24,371 nucleotides of DNA from Allopontixanthobacter sp034376665 (GCF_034376665.1 NZ_JAXMJI010000015.1:1-24371); one strand, 5' to 3'. Positions 8,107-16,886 are shown, counted from the stretch's first letter. The notes: generated by a model from the letters alone, not told the origin. Translations and numbers: made by a program.

Positions 8107-9101
8107 TGGATCTCACCGTCATCTGGGCCTTCATCATCGCCTTCGCCGTATTTGCCTATGTGGTGATGGACGGGTTCGATCTCGGGATCGGCATTCTGTT
8201 CCCGACATTCGGCGTGGGGGAGGAGCGGGATCAGGCGATGAATTCCATTGCGCCGGTGTGGGATGGTAACGAGACCTGGCTGGTGCTGGGCGGCGGCGGA
8301 TTGCTCGCCGCGTTCCCGCTCGCCTATGCGATCATCCTGCCGGCCACATACCCGCTGATCATCGCCATGCTGCTCGGCCTGGTGTTTCGCGGGGTGGCGT
8401 TCGAGTTTCGCTGGCGCGATCCGGCGCACCGGGCGTTGTGGGATTTTTCCTTCACCGCCGGTTCTTTCGTCGCGGCGATGGCGCAGGGGATGATCCTTGG
8501 CGCGTTGCTGCAGGGCGTCGAGGTTGACGGGCGCGCCTATGCCGGGAGCTGGTTCGACTGGTTCACGCCTTATACGCTGCTGACGGGGGTCGGCACCGTT
8601 GCGGGCTATGCGCTGCTCGGTGCGACCTGGCTGGTCTGGAAGCTGGAGGGCGCGGCGCAGGAACACGCCTACCGGCTGGCGTTTCGCGCAGCCGTCGCCA
8701 CGCTGGCGCTGCTGGGTGCGGTCAGCCTGTACACGCCGTTCCTGGACGCGACCTATTTCGACCGCTGGTTCTCCATGCCCAGCATCCTGTTCGCCAGCCA
8801 GGTTCCGCTGCTGACCCTGATTATCGCATACTTCCTGTTTCGCGGGCTGGCGAAAAAATGGGAAGCCGCGCCGTTCTGGCTGTCGCTGGCGCTGTTCCTG
8901 CTGGGAATGGCGGGGCTGGGCGTATCCATGTGGCCCTATGTCGTGCCCGAGGCAGTGACGATCTGGGATGCCGCCGCACCGGAACGCAGCCAGATATTCA
9001 TGCTGATCGGGGTCGCGATCACCATGCCGCTGATCCTGATCTACACCGGCTGGGCCTATTGGGTGTTCCGCGGCAAGGTGGGGCATGAAGGATATCATTG
9101 A
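8106..9101 (+). CDS. cydB: Cytochrome bd-type quinol oxidase subunit II
   Basis: 331 residues, eight or nine membrane helices, the structural partner of CydA in the bd oxidase. The family N-terminus is clear (VIWAFIIAFAVFAYVVMDGF then DLGIGILFP), as is the WDGNETWLVLGGG motif and the FRGVAFEFR stretch. The start ATG 8106 shares a base with the cydA stop and has AAGGAG (8092-8097) eight bases upstream. An in-frame open stretch extends back into cydA but is only the shadow of that gene. It ends in TGATG, overlapping the next small gene. Confidence 0.95.
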   Translation: MDLTVIWAFIIAFAVFAYVVMDGFDLGIGILFPTFGVGEERDQAMNSIAPVWDGNETWLVLGGGGLLAAFPLAYAIILPATYPLIIAMLLGLVFRGVAFEFRWRDPAHRALWDFSFTAGSFVAAMAQGMILGALLQGVEVDGRAYAGSWFDWFTPYTLLTGVGTVAGYALLGATWLVWKLEGAAQEHAYRLAFRAAVATLALLGAVSLYTPFLDATYFDRWFSMPSILFASQVPLLTLIIAYFLFRGLAKKWEAAPFWLSLALFLLGMAGLGVSMWPYVVPEAVTIWDAAAPERSQIFMLIGVAITMPLILIYTGWAYWVFRGKVGHEGYH

Positions 9102-9232
9102 TGCCGCCTGAAAAGGACCGGGGCGCGGGGCCGCTGTGGCAGAGGCTCGCGTGGATGGCGGGGATCTGGGCCGCCAGCGTCCTGGTGCTGGGGGTAGTGG
9201 CCATGATCATCCGCGCATGGCTGGGCCTGTGA
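9101..9232 (+). CDS. DUF2474 family small membrane protein, bd oxidase accessory subunit
   Basis: Only 43 residues: a polar N-terminus (MPPEKDRGAGP), the family-like LWQRLAWMAGIWAASV, and one membrane helix (SVLVLGVVAMIIRAWLGL). DUF2474 proteins are encoded right after cioAB/cydAB and are regarded as counterparts of CydX, the small subunit needed for stable bd oxidase. ATG 9101 overlaps the cydB stop by one base and has GAAGGA (9087-9092) eight bases upstream, so translational coupling is likely. It is easily missed by length cut-offs. It ends four bases before the convergent glpD stop. Confidence 0.85.
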   Translation: MPPEKDRGAGPLWQRLAWMAGIWAASVLVLGVVAMIIRAWLGL

Positions 9233-9236
9233 CGGA

Positions 9237-10742
9237 TCAGACCGCCGCAACCTCGCGGCGCAGATATTCGGACAGCGCCGCCACCTCTGTTTCACTGAAC
9301 AGCAGACCCAGCTTGCTGCGGCGCCACAGGATGTCCTCTGCCGTACGGGCCCATTCGTGGGTGACCAGATAATCCACTTCCGCGGCCGATAATCCGTGCC
9401 CGAAATCCTGGCCGAGATCGGCGCGGCTCCGGGCAGTGTCGAGGAAGAACCGCGCTCTTGTGCCGTAAGCCTTGACGATCCGGTCCGCGTCCGCAGGGGA
9501 TAGGAACGGATAGTCCGTCCGATAGATGGCGACCAGATCGTCTGCGCCCTCCGCCGGGAAATTGCCGCCCGGAAGCGCGGCCGATCCGGTCCAGTGACTT
9601 TCGCCATCAAGCGCCAGATAGGGGCGCAGCTTGTCGACGGCCTCTTCGGCGACATGGCGGTAGCTGGTGATTTTGCCGCCGAAGATGGAGAGCAGCGGAT
9701 GGCTACCCTCCGACAGATGCAGGTCCAGCGCATAACCGCGTGTTGCCGCTTCGGGGCGGCCCGACCCGTCGTCGAGCAGCGGCCGCACGCCGGAATAGGT
9801 CCAGACGACATCCTCCGGTGAGATCGCCGCCTTGAAATACTGGTTCGCGCCTTCGCACAGATAGGCAATTTCCTCGGCGCTGGCGGCTGCGTCGAACGCG
9901 CTGGCGTGGTGATCCTGATCGGTGGTGCCGATCAGGGTGAATTCGCGCTCATAGGGTATGGCAAAGAATATCCGACCGTCGGGCAGTTGGAAGAAATAGG
10001 CGTATTCGTGATCGAACAGGCGGCGGACCACGATATGCGATCCGCGCACCAGCCGCATCTTGCGCGGCGTCATGACGTTGGCACGATCCAGCAGGTTGAG
10101 CACCGAAGGGCCGGCCGCGTTGACCACGGCCCTGGCGGTGTAGGAATGTTCCGCGCCGTCATCGCCTGTTGTCCGCACGCTCCAGCCATGCGGCCCCTGT
10201 TCCAGCCGCGTGACTTCGGTGCGGGTGCGGATTTCCGCTCCCCGGTCTGCAGCATCCATCGCATTCAGCACCACCAGCCGGGCATCGTCGACCCAGCCAT
10301 CGGAATATTCGAAACCCCGGGTCAGGAACGGCTTCAGCGGCGCTCCGGCAGGGTGTTTGCGCAGATTGACTGACGTGGTCGCCGGCAGCTTCCTGCGGCC
10401 GCCGATATGGTCATACAGAAACAGTCCGAGCCGCAGCAGCCACCGTGGCCGCAGTCCGGAACGGTGGGGCAGGATGAACCGCATCGGCCAGATGATATGC
10501 GGCGCGATCCGCCACAAGGTCTCGCGTTCCTTCAGCGCCTCGCGCACGAGGCCGAATTCGTAATGTTCCAGATAGCGCAGGCCGCCGTGGATCAGTTTGG
10601 TGGAGGCTGAGGAGGTTCCGCGCGCCAGGTCGCCGCATTCAAGCAGCAGCACTTTCGCGCCGCGCCCCGCCGCATCGCGGGCGACCCCGGTCCCGTTTAC
10701 CCCGCCGCCAATGACGATCAGATCGAATTCCGGCGGGCTCAT
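9237..10742 (-). CDS. glpD: Aerobic glycerol-3-phosphate dehydrogenase (FAD, quinone-linked)
   Basis: 501 residues, the same length as E. coli GlpD. It oxidises sn-glycerol 3-phosphate to dihydroxyacetone phosphate at the inner membrane and passes electrons to quinone. The FAD Rossmann motif DLIVIGGGVNGTGVARD is at residues 7-23, followed by the family signature GTSSASTKLIHGGLRYLEHY. VVNAAGPSVLNLLD, VWTYSGVRPLL and IFGGKITSYRHVAEE are further family blocks, and a C-terminal helical domain begins near residue 390. ATG 10742 has no obvious ribosome site. It stands alone without glpK or glpF and converges tightly on the bd oxidase operon. The 180-bp gap upstream must hold divergent promoters for glpD and trhO; I see no convincing boxes there. 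Confidence 0.95.
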   Translation of the reverse strand: MSPPEFDLIVIGGGVNGTGVARDAAGRGAKVLLLECGDLARGTSSASTKLIHGGLRYLEHYEFGLVREALKERETLWRIAPHIIWPMRFILPHRSGLRPRWLLRLGLFLYDHIGGRRKLPATTSVNLRKHPAGAPLKPFLTRGFEYSDGWVDDARLVVLNAMDAADRGAEIRTRTEVTRLEQGPHGWSVRTTGDDGAEHSYTARAVVNAAGPSVLNLLDRANVMTPRKMRLVRGSHIVVRRLFDHEYAYFFQLPDGRIFFAIPYEREFTLIGTTDQDHHASAFDAAASAEEIAYLCEGANQYFKAAISPEDVVWTYSGVRPLLDDGSGRPEAATRGYALDLHLSEGSHPLLSIFGGKITSYRHVAEEAVDKLRPYLALDGESHWTGSAALPGGNFPAEGADDLVAIYRTDYPFLSPADADRIVKAYGTRARFFLDTARSRADLGQDFGHGLSAAEVDYLVTHEWARTAEDILWRRSKLGLLFSETEVAALSEYLRREVAAV

Positions 10743-10922
10743 GCGGCAGGGGACATCGGAATGAGGAAAAATCCAGTCGGGTAGGGGCCAACGCGCTCGG
10801 TGTTACCATAAGCAGCGACTGCGCCCCACGGCAAGCGGCGACGAATATTTGCGCGGCGCGAAGCCGGGTCCGGATCCAATACGGCACTGGACTAGCGCCC
10901 GATCGGCACTAAGTAGCCCTGC

Positions 10923-11885
10923 ATGACTTCGACCATCGATCCGATGCCCGTGTGCGTTGCGGCGCTGTACAAATTTGCTCCGGTGGAGGATGTGAAGGGC
11001 CGCCGCGCGGCGCTCGCGGCGCTGTGCGATGAAAAGGCGATACGCGGCACGATCCTGATCGCTCGCGAGGGTCTGAACGGAACCATCGCCGGAAGCGACG
11101 CCGCGATTGCGGAGGTATTGTCGGCGATCCGCTCGATTCCCGGGTTTGCGGACCTCGAGGTAAAGTTTTCGCGCGCGGGCACCATGCCGTTCCACCGGAT
11201 GAAGGTGCGGATCAAGCCTGAAATCGTCACCATGGGCCAGCCGGACATCGATCCTCTGGCGGGGGTAGGCCATTATGTCGCGCCGGCAGATTGGAACGCG
11301 CTGATAAGCGATCCGGGCACCATCGTGATCGACACCCGCAACGATTACGAGACCGCGGTCGGCACCTTCAGGGGTGCGATCGACCCCGACCTGAAGACGT
11401 TTCGCGATTTTCCGGCATGGTTCCGGCAGGAGCGTGAACGGCTGCTGGGGGAAGGAAAGCCGCCAAGAGTCGCGATGTTCTGCACCGGCGGTATCCGCTG
11501 CGAAAAATCGACCGCGTTCCTCAAATCCGAAGGGGTGGACGATGTCTACCATCTCGAGGGCGGCATCCTGAAATATCTCGAAACCGTAAGTGCGGAAGAA
11601 TCCCTGTGGGACGGCGAATGCTTCGTTTTCGACCAGCGGGTGACTGTCGGGCACGCCTTGGCACCGGGAACCTACCAGCTGTGCCATGCCTGCCGCCGCC
11701 CGCTGACGACGGAAGATCTGGCGTCCGACCTCTACGAGGAAGGGGTCAGTTGCTCCGCCTGCCATGACGAGCGAACCGATGCGCAGCGTGCGGGCTACCG
11801 GGAACGCCAGCGCCAGGAAACGAAGGCGGCCGAGGCCGGGATCGCCCACGTCGGAGCGCGGCTGAAACCACACAGCGCCCGCTGA
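10923..11885 (+). CDS. trhO: Oxygen-dependent tRNA uridine-34 hydroxylase (rhodanese family)
   Basis: 320 residues. TrhO (formerly YceA) makes 5-hydroxyuridine at wobble position 34 of tRNAs read by NNU-type decoding, using oxygen. The N-terminal acylphosphatase-like region (ALYKFAPVED, GTILIAREGLNGTIAGS) is followed by a rhodanese domain (about 120-225) with the active-site loop MFCTGGIRCEKS, where Cys187 is the likely catalytic residue. The C-terminus has two Cys pairs (CHAC 254-257, CSAC 277-280), probably binding a metal, then a basic tail. The ATG has no clear ribosome site. The stop overlaps the next start as TGATG, so trhO and the GST gene form one transcript. Confidence 0.93.
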   Translation: MTSTIDPMPVCVAALYKFAPVEDVKGRRAALAALCDEKAIRGTILIAREGLNGTIAGSDAAIAEVLSAIRSIPGFADLEVKFSRAGTMPFHRMKVRIKPEIVTMGQPDIDPLAGVGHYVAPADWNALISDPGTIVIDTRNDYETAVGTFRGAIDPDLKTFRDFPAWFRQERERLLGEGKPPRVAMFCTGGIRCEKSTAFLKSEGVDDVYHLEGGILKYLETVSAEESLWDGECFVFDQRVTVGHALAPGTYQLCHACRRPLTTEDLASDLYEEGVSCSACHDERTDAQRAGYRERQRQETKAAEAGIAHVGARLKPHSAR

Positions 11886-12520
11886 TGGCGGAGTTTCCCG
11901 TTCTCTACAGCTTCCGCCGTTGCCCCTATGCCATGCGGGCGCGGCTGGCACTGCTGGTCAGCGGCACAAGGTGCGAACTGCGCGAAGTGAAGCTGTCCGC
12001 CAAACCCGATGCCCTGATCGAGATATCCGCAAAGGCCACGGTGCCGGTGCTGCATCTGCCGGGCGGCGAGGTTGTTGACGAAAGCATCGAGATAATGCGC
12101 TGGGCGCTGGCGCGTAGCGATCCGGAAGGATGGCTGGACCGCGATGATCCTGCGTTGATTGCGGCCAATGACGGGCCGTTCAAGCACCATCTCGACCACT
12201 ACAAATATCCCGGCCGGTACGAAGATTGCGATGCGGTTCAGCACCGCGAAGCGGCGTTGGACTATCTGCGGATCCTCGATAACCGCCTTGAAGCACAGCC
12301 GCAGCTGTCCGGCCCCGAGCGCGGGCTGACCGACATGGCGATCCTGCCCTTCATTCGCCAGTTTGCCGCGACCGACCGCAATTGGTTCGCGGCCCGGAAC
12401 CTGCCCTGCATCCAGCGCTGGCTTGCCGCCCACCTGGACTCACCCCTGTTCAGCGGCGTCATGGACAAACGCCCGCCCTGGAAACCGGGCGATGACCCGG
12501 TCTATTTTCCGGCTGGCTAA
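11885..12520 (+). CDS. Glutathione S-transferase family protein
   Basis: 211 residues. The N-terminal thioredoxin-like domain has LYSFRRCPYAMRARLAL with a CPY redox motif at 13-15, the cis-proline segment ATVPVLHLPGG and the glutathione-contacting DESIEIMRWAL. An all-helical C-terminal domain follows (DYLRILDNRLEAQPQLSG, LTDMAILPFIRQFA). The substrate is unknown. The single Cys-Pro-Tyr motif resembles omega- or beta-like GSTs that do thiol transfer rather than conjugation, but this is only a suggestion. It is translationally coupled to trhO. Its stop TAA overlaps the stop TAG of the convergent chemotaxis receptor gene. Confidence 0.88.
   Translation: MAEFPVLYSFRRCPYAMRARLALLVSGTRCELREVKLSAKPDALIEISAKATVPVLHLPGGEVVDESIEIMRWALARSDPEGWLDRDDPALIAANDGPFKHHLDHYKYPGRYEDCDAVQHREAALDYLRILDNRLEAQPQLSGPERGLTDMAILPFIRQFAATDRNWFAARNLPCIQRWLAAHLDSPLFSGVMDKRPPWKPGDDPVYFPAG
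12484..12508 (+). terminator. Possible terminator inside the GST 3' end
   Basis: ACCGGG (12484-12489) and CCCGGT (12496-12501) form a 6-bp stem with loop CGATGA, followed by CTATTTT. It lies within the last codons of the GST gene, ten bases before its stop. With no intergenic space this may be the only terminator for the trhO-GST transcript. The stem is short and the T-run weak. Confidence 0.35.
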
Positions 12521-14337
12521 GTGTCGTCGTTGCGGATGCGTTGCAGGAACATGTCTACCTGACTGCGCAAGGTCGCCGCTTGGCCTTCGAGGTCGGTGGC
12601 CGAATTCAGCACCTGCGAGGCCGCAGCCCCGGTCGCCAGCGAGCTCTCCCGCACATTGCCGATACCGGAGGAAACTTCGCCGCTGCTGCGCGCCGCCAGA
12701 TCGATGCTGCGCGCCAGATCGTGCCCCGCAACCGATTGCTGGTCCACCGCCGAAGCGATCGAGATTGCGGTTGTCTCGAGCTGTTCGACTTGAGAGCTGA
12801 TCGAGCGCAGCGCGAGCACCGAATCGTTGGTGGAGTTCTGCATATCGCGGATCTGCTGCGCAACTTCTTCGGTCGCTCGGCTGGTCTGGGCCGCCAGTTC
12901 CTTGACCTCCGATGCGACCACGGCAAAACCGCGACCGGCCTCTCCGCCGCGCGCGGCTTCTATCGAGGCATTGAGCGCGAGCAAATTGGTGCGCCGCGCG
13001 ATCGACTGGATCAGTTCCACCACTTGTCCGACCTGCGACGCGGAGGCGGCCAGGGTCGACATCTTGGCGTCCGCAACATCTGCCGATTCCGAAGCCTTGC
13101 GGGCCAGTTCCGCCGACGTTGCCGCCTGGCGGCTGATCTCGCCGATCGACATGGCGAATTCATCGCTCGCCGCCGCCGCAGCTGTGACGCCCGAGGAGGC
13201 TTCCTGCATCGAATGCGCGGCCCGGCTGGCCTGATCGGACGCAGTCTCGGCCGTTCGTTCCATGACGCCGGCGGTTGTCTTGAGCTGGGTGGAGGCCGCG
13301 GCGACACTGCTGACAATATCGCCCACGGTCATTTCGAACTTGCTGGCCATCTTGGAAACCACTTGCGCCTGCCGTTTCCGGCGGTCTTCGCGCTCCTGCG
13401 CCTCTTCCGCCGATTTGGCCAAGGCGAGTTTCGCGCGCTCTGCGGCATCGGCCTGCAGCTTTTCCAATTCGAATGCCACCAAGCGGAATCTCTCGAGCGT
13501 GCGTGCCATCTTCCCGATTTCGTCGGCCCGGCCCTTGCCCGGTATCGTCAGGTCTTTCTTGCCCTTGGCCAGCGCTGCCATCTGTTCGGTAATTTCGGCA
13601 ATGACGTCCCCGATGTCGCGCTGGAAAAACCGCATCACCAGCAATGACGAAGCCAGCGCCACGATCACCAGCAGCACAAACCCGATTATCTGCTGAGTCA
13701 GAAGAAGACTATGCTCGGCGTTGAGGAACTTAACCTTCTCGGCCATTTGTCTGGACAGCACTTCCGCGCCCGTGGTCAGCGACAATCCGGTGCTTGCGAC
13801 GCCGCTCGCATCAGATCGATCGATTGCCGTTTCCATGACCACCAGACCGGCGTCGATCTGGTCCAGTGCGGCACCGACATCCGGCTGCTGCGTACCAATG
13901 AAGCTGCGCATCGCGTCAATTTTGCGCTGTTCCTCCGCTATAGCTGCAATGGCAGTACGCGATTCGGAAGGGTCCCGGGAAACAAGATAGCGGTCCGACA
14001 GCCGGCGGATTTCAGCGATGTCGCCCATCGTGCGGGTTGCTCCCAAGGTCAGCTCATATTGTTGGCTGACCGTCTGGGACTTGTTCCACAGCATCGTGTA
14101 TCCCAGCAGCACCACAGCAGCGATTGCCGCAGCGAAGGCCAGGTTTCCGCCGAATGTTGCCCGCAGCTTCCCCGCGATCGACTGCTGGGCAAACCATCGC
14201 GCCAGTCGGTTGCCGGATATCTCAGGTTCATGAGATGGATGGGCGGCATCGCCCACCATCGGATACAAGGCACCGGCAGCCGGATCACCGGAAACTTCTG
14301 TGCCGGTTCCTGGCGTAATTTCGGTCATGGCGTTCAT
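12517..14337 (-). CDS. Methyl-accepting chemotaxis protein
   Basis: 606 residues. A cytoplasmic N-terminal extension of about 60 residues precedes membrane helix 1 (66-84), a periplasmic helical sensor (about 85-212, four-helix-bundle style, no recognised ligand motif), helix 2 (215-236), a HAMP domain (237-290) and a long signalling hairpin. The kinase-contact tip is unmistakable: IARRTNLLALNASIEAARGG (447-466) then FAVVASEVKELA. It ends LQRIRNDDT, without the NWETF-type tether for CheR/CheB. ATG 14337 overlaps the stop of the GGDEF-EAL gene (ATGA) with AGGAG eleven bases upstream; a longer frame to 14394 lies inside the upstream gene and is rejected. It is the last gene of the che locus and probably feeds the CheA encoded at its head. 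Confidence 0.93.
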   Translation of the reverse strand: MNAMTEITPGTGTEVSGDPAAGALYPMVGDAAHPSHEPEISGNRLARWFAQQSIAGKLRATFGGNLAFAAAIAAVVLLGYTMLWNKSQTVSQQYELTLGATRTMGDIAEIRRLSDRYLVSRDPSESRTAIAAIAEEQRKIDAMRSFIGTQQPDVGAALDQIDAGLVVMETAIDRSDASGVASTGLSLTTGAEVLSRQMAEKVKFLNAEHSLLLTQQIIGFVLLVIVALASSLLVMRFFQRDIGDVIAEITEQMAALAKGKKDLTIPGKGRADEIGKMARTLERFRLVAFELEKLQADAAERAKLALAKSAEEAQEREDRRKRQAQVVSKMASKFEMTVGDIVSSVAAASTQLKTTAGVMERTAETASDQASRAAHSMQEASSGVTAAAAASDEFAMSIGEISRQAATSAELARKASESADVADAKMSTLAASASQVGQVVELIQSIARRTNLLALNASIEAARGGEAGRGFAVVASEVKELAAQTSRATEEVAQQIRDMQNSTNDSVLALRSISSQVEQLETTAISIASAVDQQSVAGHDLARSIDLAARSSGEVSSGIGNVRESSLATGAAASQVLNSATDLEGQAATLRSQVDMFLQRIRNDDT

Positions 14338-15893
14338 GCTGCCGAATTCTCCTGTTCTCTGAAGTGTACGGCCCGGTTGCCGATCGCGGTGCAATCGGTA
14401 CCGATTGCCGGCACCGACAGATGTTGTTCGATGTCACTCGCTGGCATGGCCTTGAAGTAGAGCCAGCCCTGGATATGGTCGCATCCCGCCGCCCGAACCA
14501 GATCGGCCTGCGCCTCCGTTTCGACTCCTTCGGCGGTGACCTCCATGTTCAAGGCCCGGGCCATCGAGATGCTGGAAAGCATCATGGCCCGCAAACTTTC
14601 ATCGGTCGCGGAATTGGCGATCAGCGAACGGTCGAGCTTCAGCTTGTGGAACCGGAACTGGCGCAGGAAGCCGATCGAGGCGTATCCGGTGCCGAAATCG
14701 TCGAGCACCACATTGACCCCGAACCCGCGAATGATGTCGAGACTCCGTTCCGCTACGACCGGATCGAGAATCAACGAGGTTTCCGTTATCTCAAGGTCCA
14801 GCCGTTCGGCGGGAAACCCGGTTTCGTCGATGATCTGGCCCAGCTGGATCGGAAATTCGGGGTTGCGCAATTGCGCCGCCGATATGTTGACCGATAGCTT
14901 GATTTCCCCCCAGCCAAGGGCGTCCTGGCAGCTCTTGCGCAGGACCCACAATCCGATGGCGTTGATCAGGCCGGTTTCTTCGGCAATCGGCACGAAGGCA
15001 CCCGGACCGATGATCTTGCCATCAGGCCGCTCCCAGCGCAGCAGCGATTCCACAGCGACAATCTGGCGCGTACCGGCATCGACGAGGGGCTGGTAGTGGA
15101 TCCGAAATTCATTATTGAGCAGCGCATCGCGCAGTTCGTTGTTCATGTCGCGAACGGCTTCGAGATTGCGGTCGAATTCCGCGCGGAACCAACTGCAGCG
15201 CATTTTCCCGCCGCGCTTCGATGCATACATCGCCACATCCGCGCGGCGCAGCAATTCGGAAGAACTGGGCCGATCGTCAGGGGTTGAGCGGGCCAGGCCG
15301 ACGCTTGCACCAATTCCGATCCGGCGATCTTCCACTGCAATAGTCTGTGACAGCCGGTCGAGGAGGTTGCGGCAGATCCCTTCGAGGATCGTGCCTGCGA
15401 GCGGCCCCGTCATTGCGATAGCGAATTCGTCGCCGCCAAGCCGGTAGGTCAAGGCGTTCTTCCCGCACGCGCCGCGCAGCATTGTGGCGACTTCCTTGAT
15501 CACCTGGTCACCGACATGATGGCCGTAGAGATCATTGACGATCTTGAAGCCGTCCAGATCGATCAATGCGACGGCCAGTTCACCGTCCGAATTCGTGCGG
15601 CTATTGGCGTGATGGTGCAGTGCGCGCCGGTTAGGCAGGCCGCTAAGGCTGTCCGTAAGGCCGAGTTCCTGGAGTTCGTCGACCGCCTTGATGCCGATGA
15701 GGGCAAGGAAAGCGGCTGCGAGGGAGTAAGTGGCAATTCCGCCGATAATCAGGGCCGAGGCCGAGGCCGGGGGTACATCGTCGCTGAAGATCAGGACCAT
15801 GCAGATGGTGACGAAAATCAGCGTCAGCACCAGCATGGGCATGACCACCAACCATCTCGGATTTGAACCCAACCTACTTAGGGAATAATACAT
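14334..15893 (-). CDS. Membrane GGDEF-EAL protein (c-di-GMP synthesis/hydrolysis)
   Basis: 519 residues. Two N-terminal membrane helices (16-37, 44-68) with hardly any periplasmic sensor are followed by a GGDEF domain (about 75-240) and an EAL domain (about 250-495). GGDEF is intact (153-157, RLGGDEFAIA) with the DLDGFKIVNDLYGHHVGD block. The RxxD inhibition site is absent (GKNA at 144-147). In the EAL domain the name motif reads ESL (282-284) but the metal ligands are kept: Glu282, Asn336, Glu368, Asp398-Asp399 (DDFGTG), Lys419, Glu455 and Gln475. Both activities are therefore plausible. ATG 15893 has GGGGGCG just upstream. It sits between cheR and the receptor gene, with a CtrA-like box in front. 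Confidence 0.92.
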   Translation of the reverse strand: MYYSLSRLGSNPRWLVVMPMLVLTLIFVTICMVLIFSDDVPPASASALIIGGIATYSLAAAFLALIGIKAVDELQELGLTDSLSGLPNRRALHHHANSRTNSDGELAVALIDLDGFKIVNDLYGHHVGDQVIKEVATMLRGACGKNALTYRLGGDEFAIAMTGPLAGTILEGICRNLLDRLSQTIAVEDRRIGIGASVGLARSTPDDRPSSSELLRRADVAMYASKRGGKMRCSWFRAEFDRNLEAVRDMNNELRDALLNNEFRIHYQPLVDAGTRQIVAVESLLRWERPDGKIIGPGAFVPIAEETGLINAIGLWVLRKSCQDALGWGEIKLSVNISAAQLRNPEFPIQLGQIIDETGFPAERLDLEITETSLILDPVVAERSLDIIRGFGVNVVLDDFGTGYASIGFLRQFRFHKLKLDRSLIANSATDESLRAMMLSSISMARALNMEVTAEGVETEAQADLVRAAGCDHIQGWLYFKAMPASDIEQHLSVPAIGTDCTAIGNRAVHFREQENSAA

Positions 15894-15951
15894 TTCGCCC
15901 CCGTGGATCGGTGACAGCCCGACCTCTCCAGACCGGATTAGCCCGAGGTGA

Positions 15952-15966
15952 CTAAAGAAGCGTTAA
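15952..15966 (-). promoter_or_regulatory. CtrA-like binding site before the GGDEF-EAL gene
   Basis: On the minus strand TTAA-CGCTTCT-TTAG matches the CtrA consensus TTAA-N7-TTAA at seven of eight positions. It lies 59 bp upstream of the GGDEF-EAL start codon, in the 81-bp gap after cheR. TTAA is rare by chance in DNA this rich in GC. CtrA binding is inferred, not shown. Confidence 0.45.
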
Positions 15967-15974
15967 GCCGTAAT

Positions 15975-16886
15975 TTACTGTGTTGATTTTCGTGCGGTAG
16001 ATGCGTGCGCGACGATTTCCTCGGAAGCCGGTGCCGGTTCCGCGGTCCACCGGTTCACGATCGAATCCGGCTGCGCCTTGGTGTAGAGACCCTGCATCCC
16101 GCGCGATGGTTTGAAGGTCCCGGTGCGCCCGACCGTGGTTTCACCGGCCCCAAGCATCAGCAATCCGTCATGCGCCATGGTCTGGGCGATCCGCTTGAAG
16201 GCCCGTTCACGCGTTACTTCATCGAAATACAGCAGGACATTGCGGCACAGCACCAGGTCGTAGCGGCTCAGGTCCCCTGTCGGTTCAAGCATATTACCGA
16301 CCTTGAACCGGATCATCCGTTGTAGATTCCGCTTTGCCTGCCACCCCCCGGCCGTTTCTTCGAAATGCGCAATCATCTGGCTGATGCCCAGACCCCGCTG
16401 GATTTCGAACTGGCTGTAGCAGGCCCGCTTGGCGGTCTTGATCGCCGCTGCCGAAACATCCGTACCGACGATTTCGATCTGCCAACCGGCCCAGCGCTGC
16501 GGCTGTTCCACGAACATCATTGCCAGCGACAGCGCCTCCTGCCCGGTCGAGCAGCCGGCGGACCAGATCGACAGCCGCTTGGTTGCGGCGCGCTTCTTGG
16601 CCAGAGCGGGCAATGCGTGCGTGTCGAGCAATTCAAACATGACCCGGTCACGGAAAAAATAGGTTTCGTTGTTGAGCAGGGCTTCGACCACTTCACGCGC
16701 GAGCTGATCACCCTGCGGTTCCGCCAGCAGGCAGACTAGCTGGTCGGTGTTGGTGATGCCCCGGTCGCGAAAAATTCCGCCGAGCGCCGAGGTAATCCGC
16801 CAGCGCCTGCTTTCCGTCAGTTGCTGTCCGGAACGAGCGGTCAGAAGGTCGGCAATGATCCGGTGGGAAATTGCACTCACTTCCAT
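15975..16886 (-). CDS. cheR: CheR, chemotaxis receptor methyltransferase
   Basis: 303 residues. It methylates glutamates on chemoreceptors with S-adenosylmethionine, opposing CheB. The N-terminal helical domain carries the NNETYFFRD motif (72-80). The methyltransferase core has SIWSAGCSTGQEALSLAM (106-123, SAM loop), EIVGTDVSAAAIKTAK, and LVLCRNVLLYFD (211-222). A C-terminal tail of about 35 residues (APASEEIVAHASTARKSTQ) looks disordered. ATG 16886 is chosen: it overlaps the cheB end by ten bases, has GGAG eight bases upstream, and gives a standard CheR N-terminus. A much longer open frame upstream is the shadow of cheB. Confidence 0.95.
   Translation of the reverse strand: MEVSAISHRIIADLLTARSGQQLTESRRWRITSALGGIFRDRGITNTDQLVCLLAEPQGDQLAREVVEALLNNETYFFRDRVMFELLDTHALPALAKKRAATKRLSIWSAGCSTGQEALSLAMMFVEQPQRWAGWQIEIVGTDVSAAAIKTAKRACYSQFEIQRGLGISQMIAHFEETAGGWQAKRNLQRMIRFKVGNMLEPTGDLSRYDLVLCRNVLLYFDEVTRERAFKRIAQTMAHDGLLMLGAGETTVGRTGTFKPSRGMQGLYTKAQPDSIVNRWTAEPAPASEEIVAHASTARKSTQ

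Noticed and set aside
7974..9098. 374-residue open frame antisense to cydB
   Set aside because: A mirror frame typical of GC-rich genes; low-complexity Gln/Arg/His-rich translation and no homology-like motifs, while cydB is certain.
10803..11951. 382-residue open frame antisense to trhO
   Set aside because: Shadow frame; trhO has the full rhodanese active-site motif on the plus strand.
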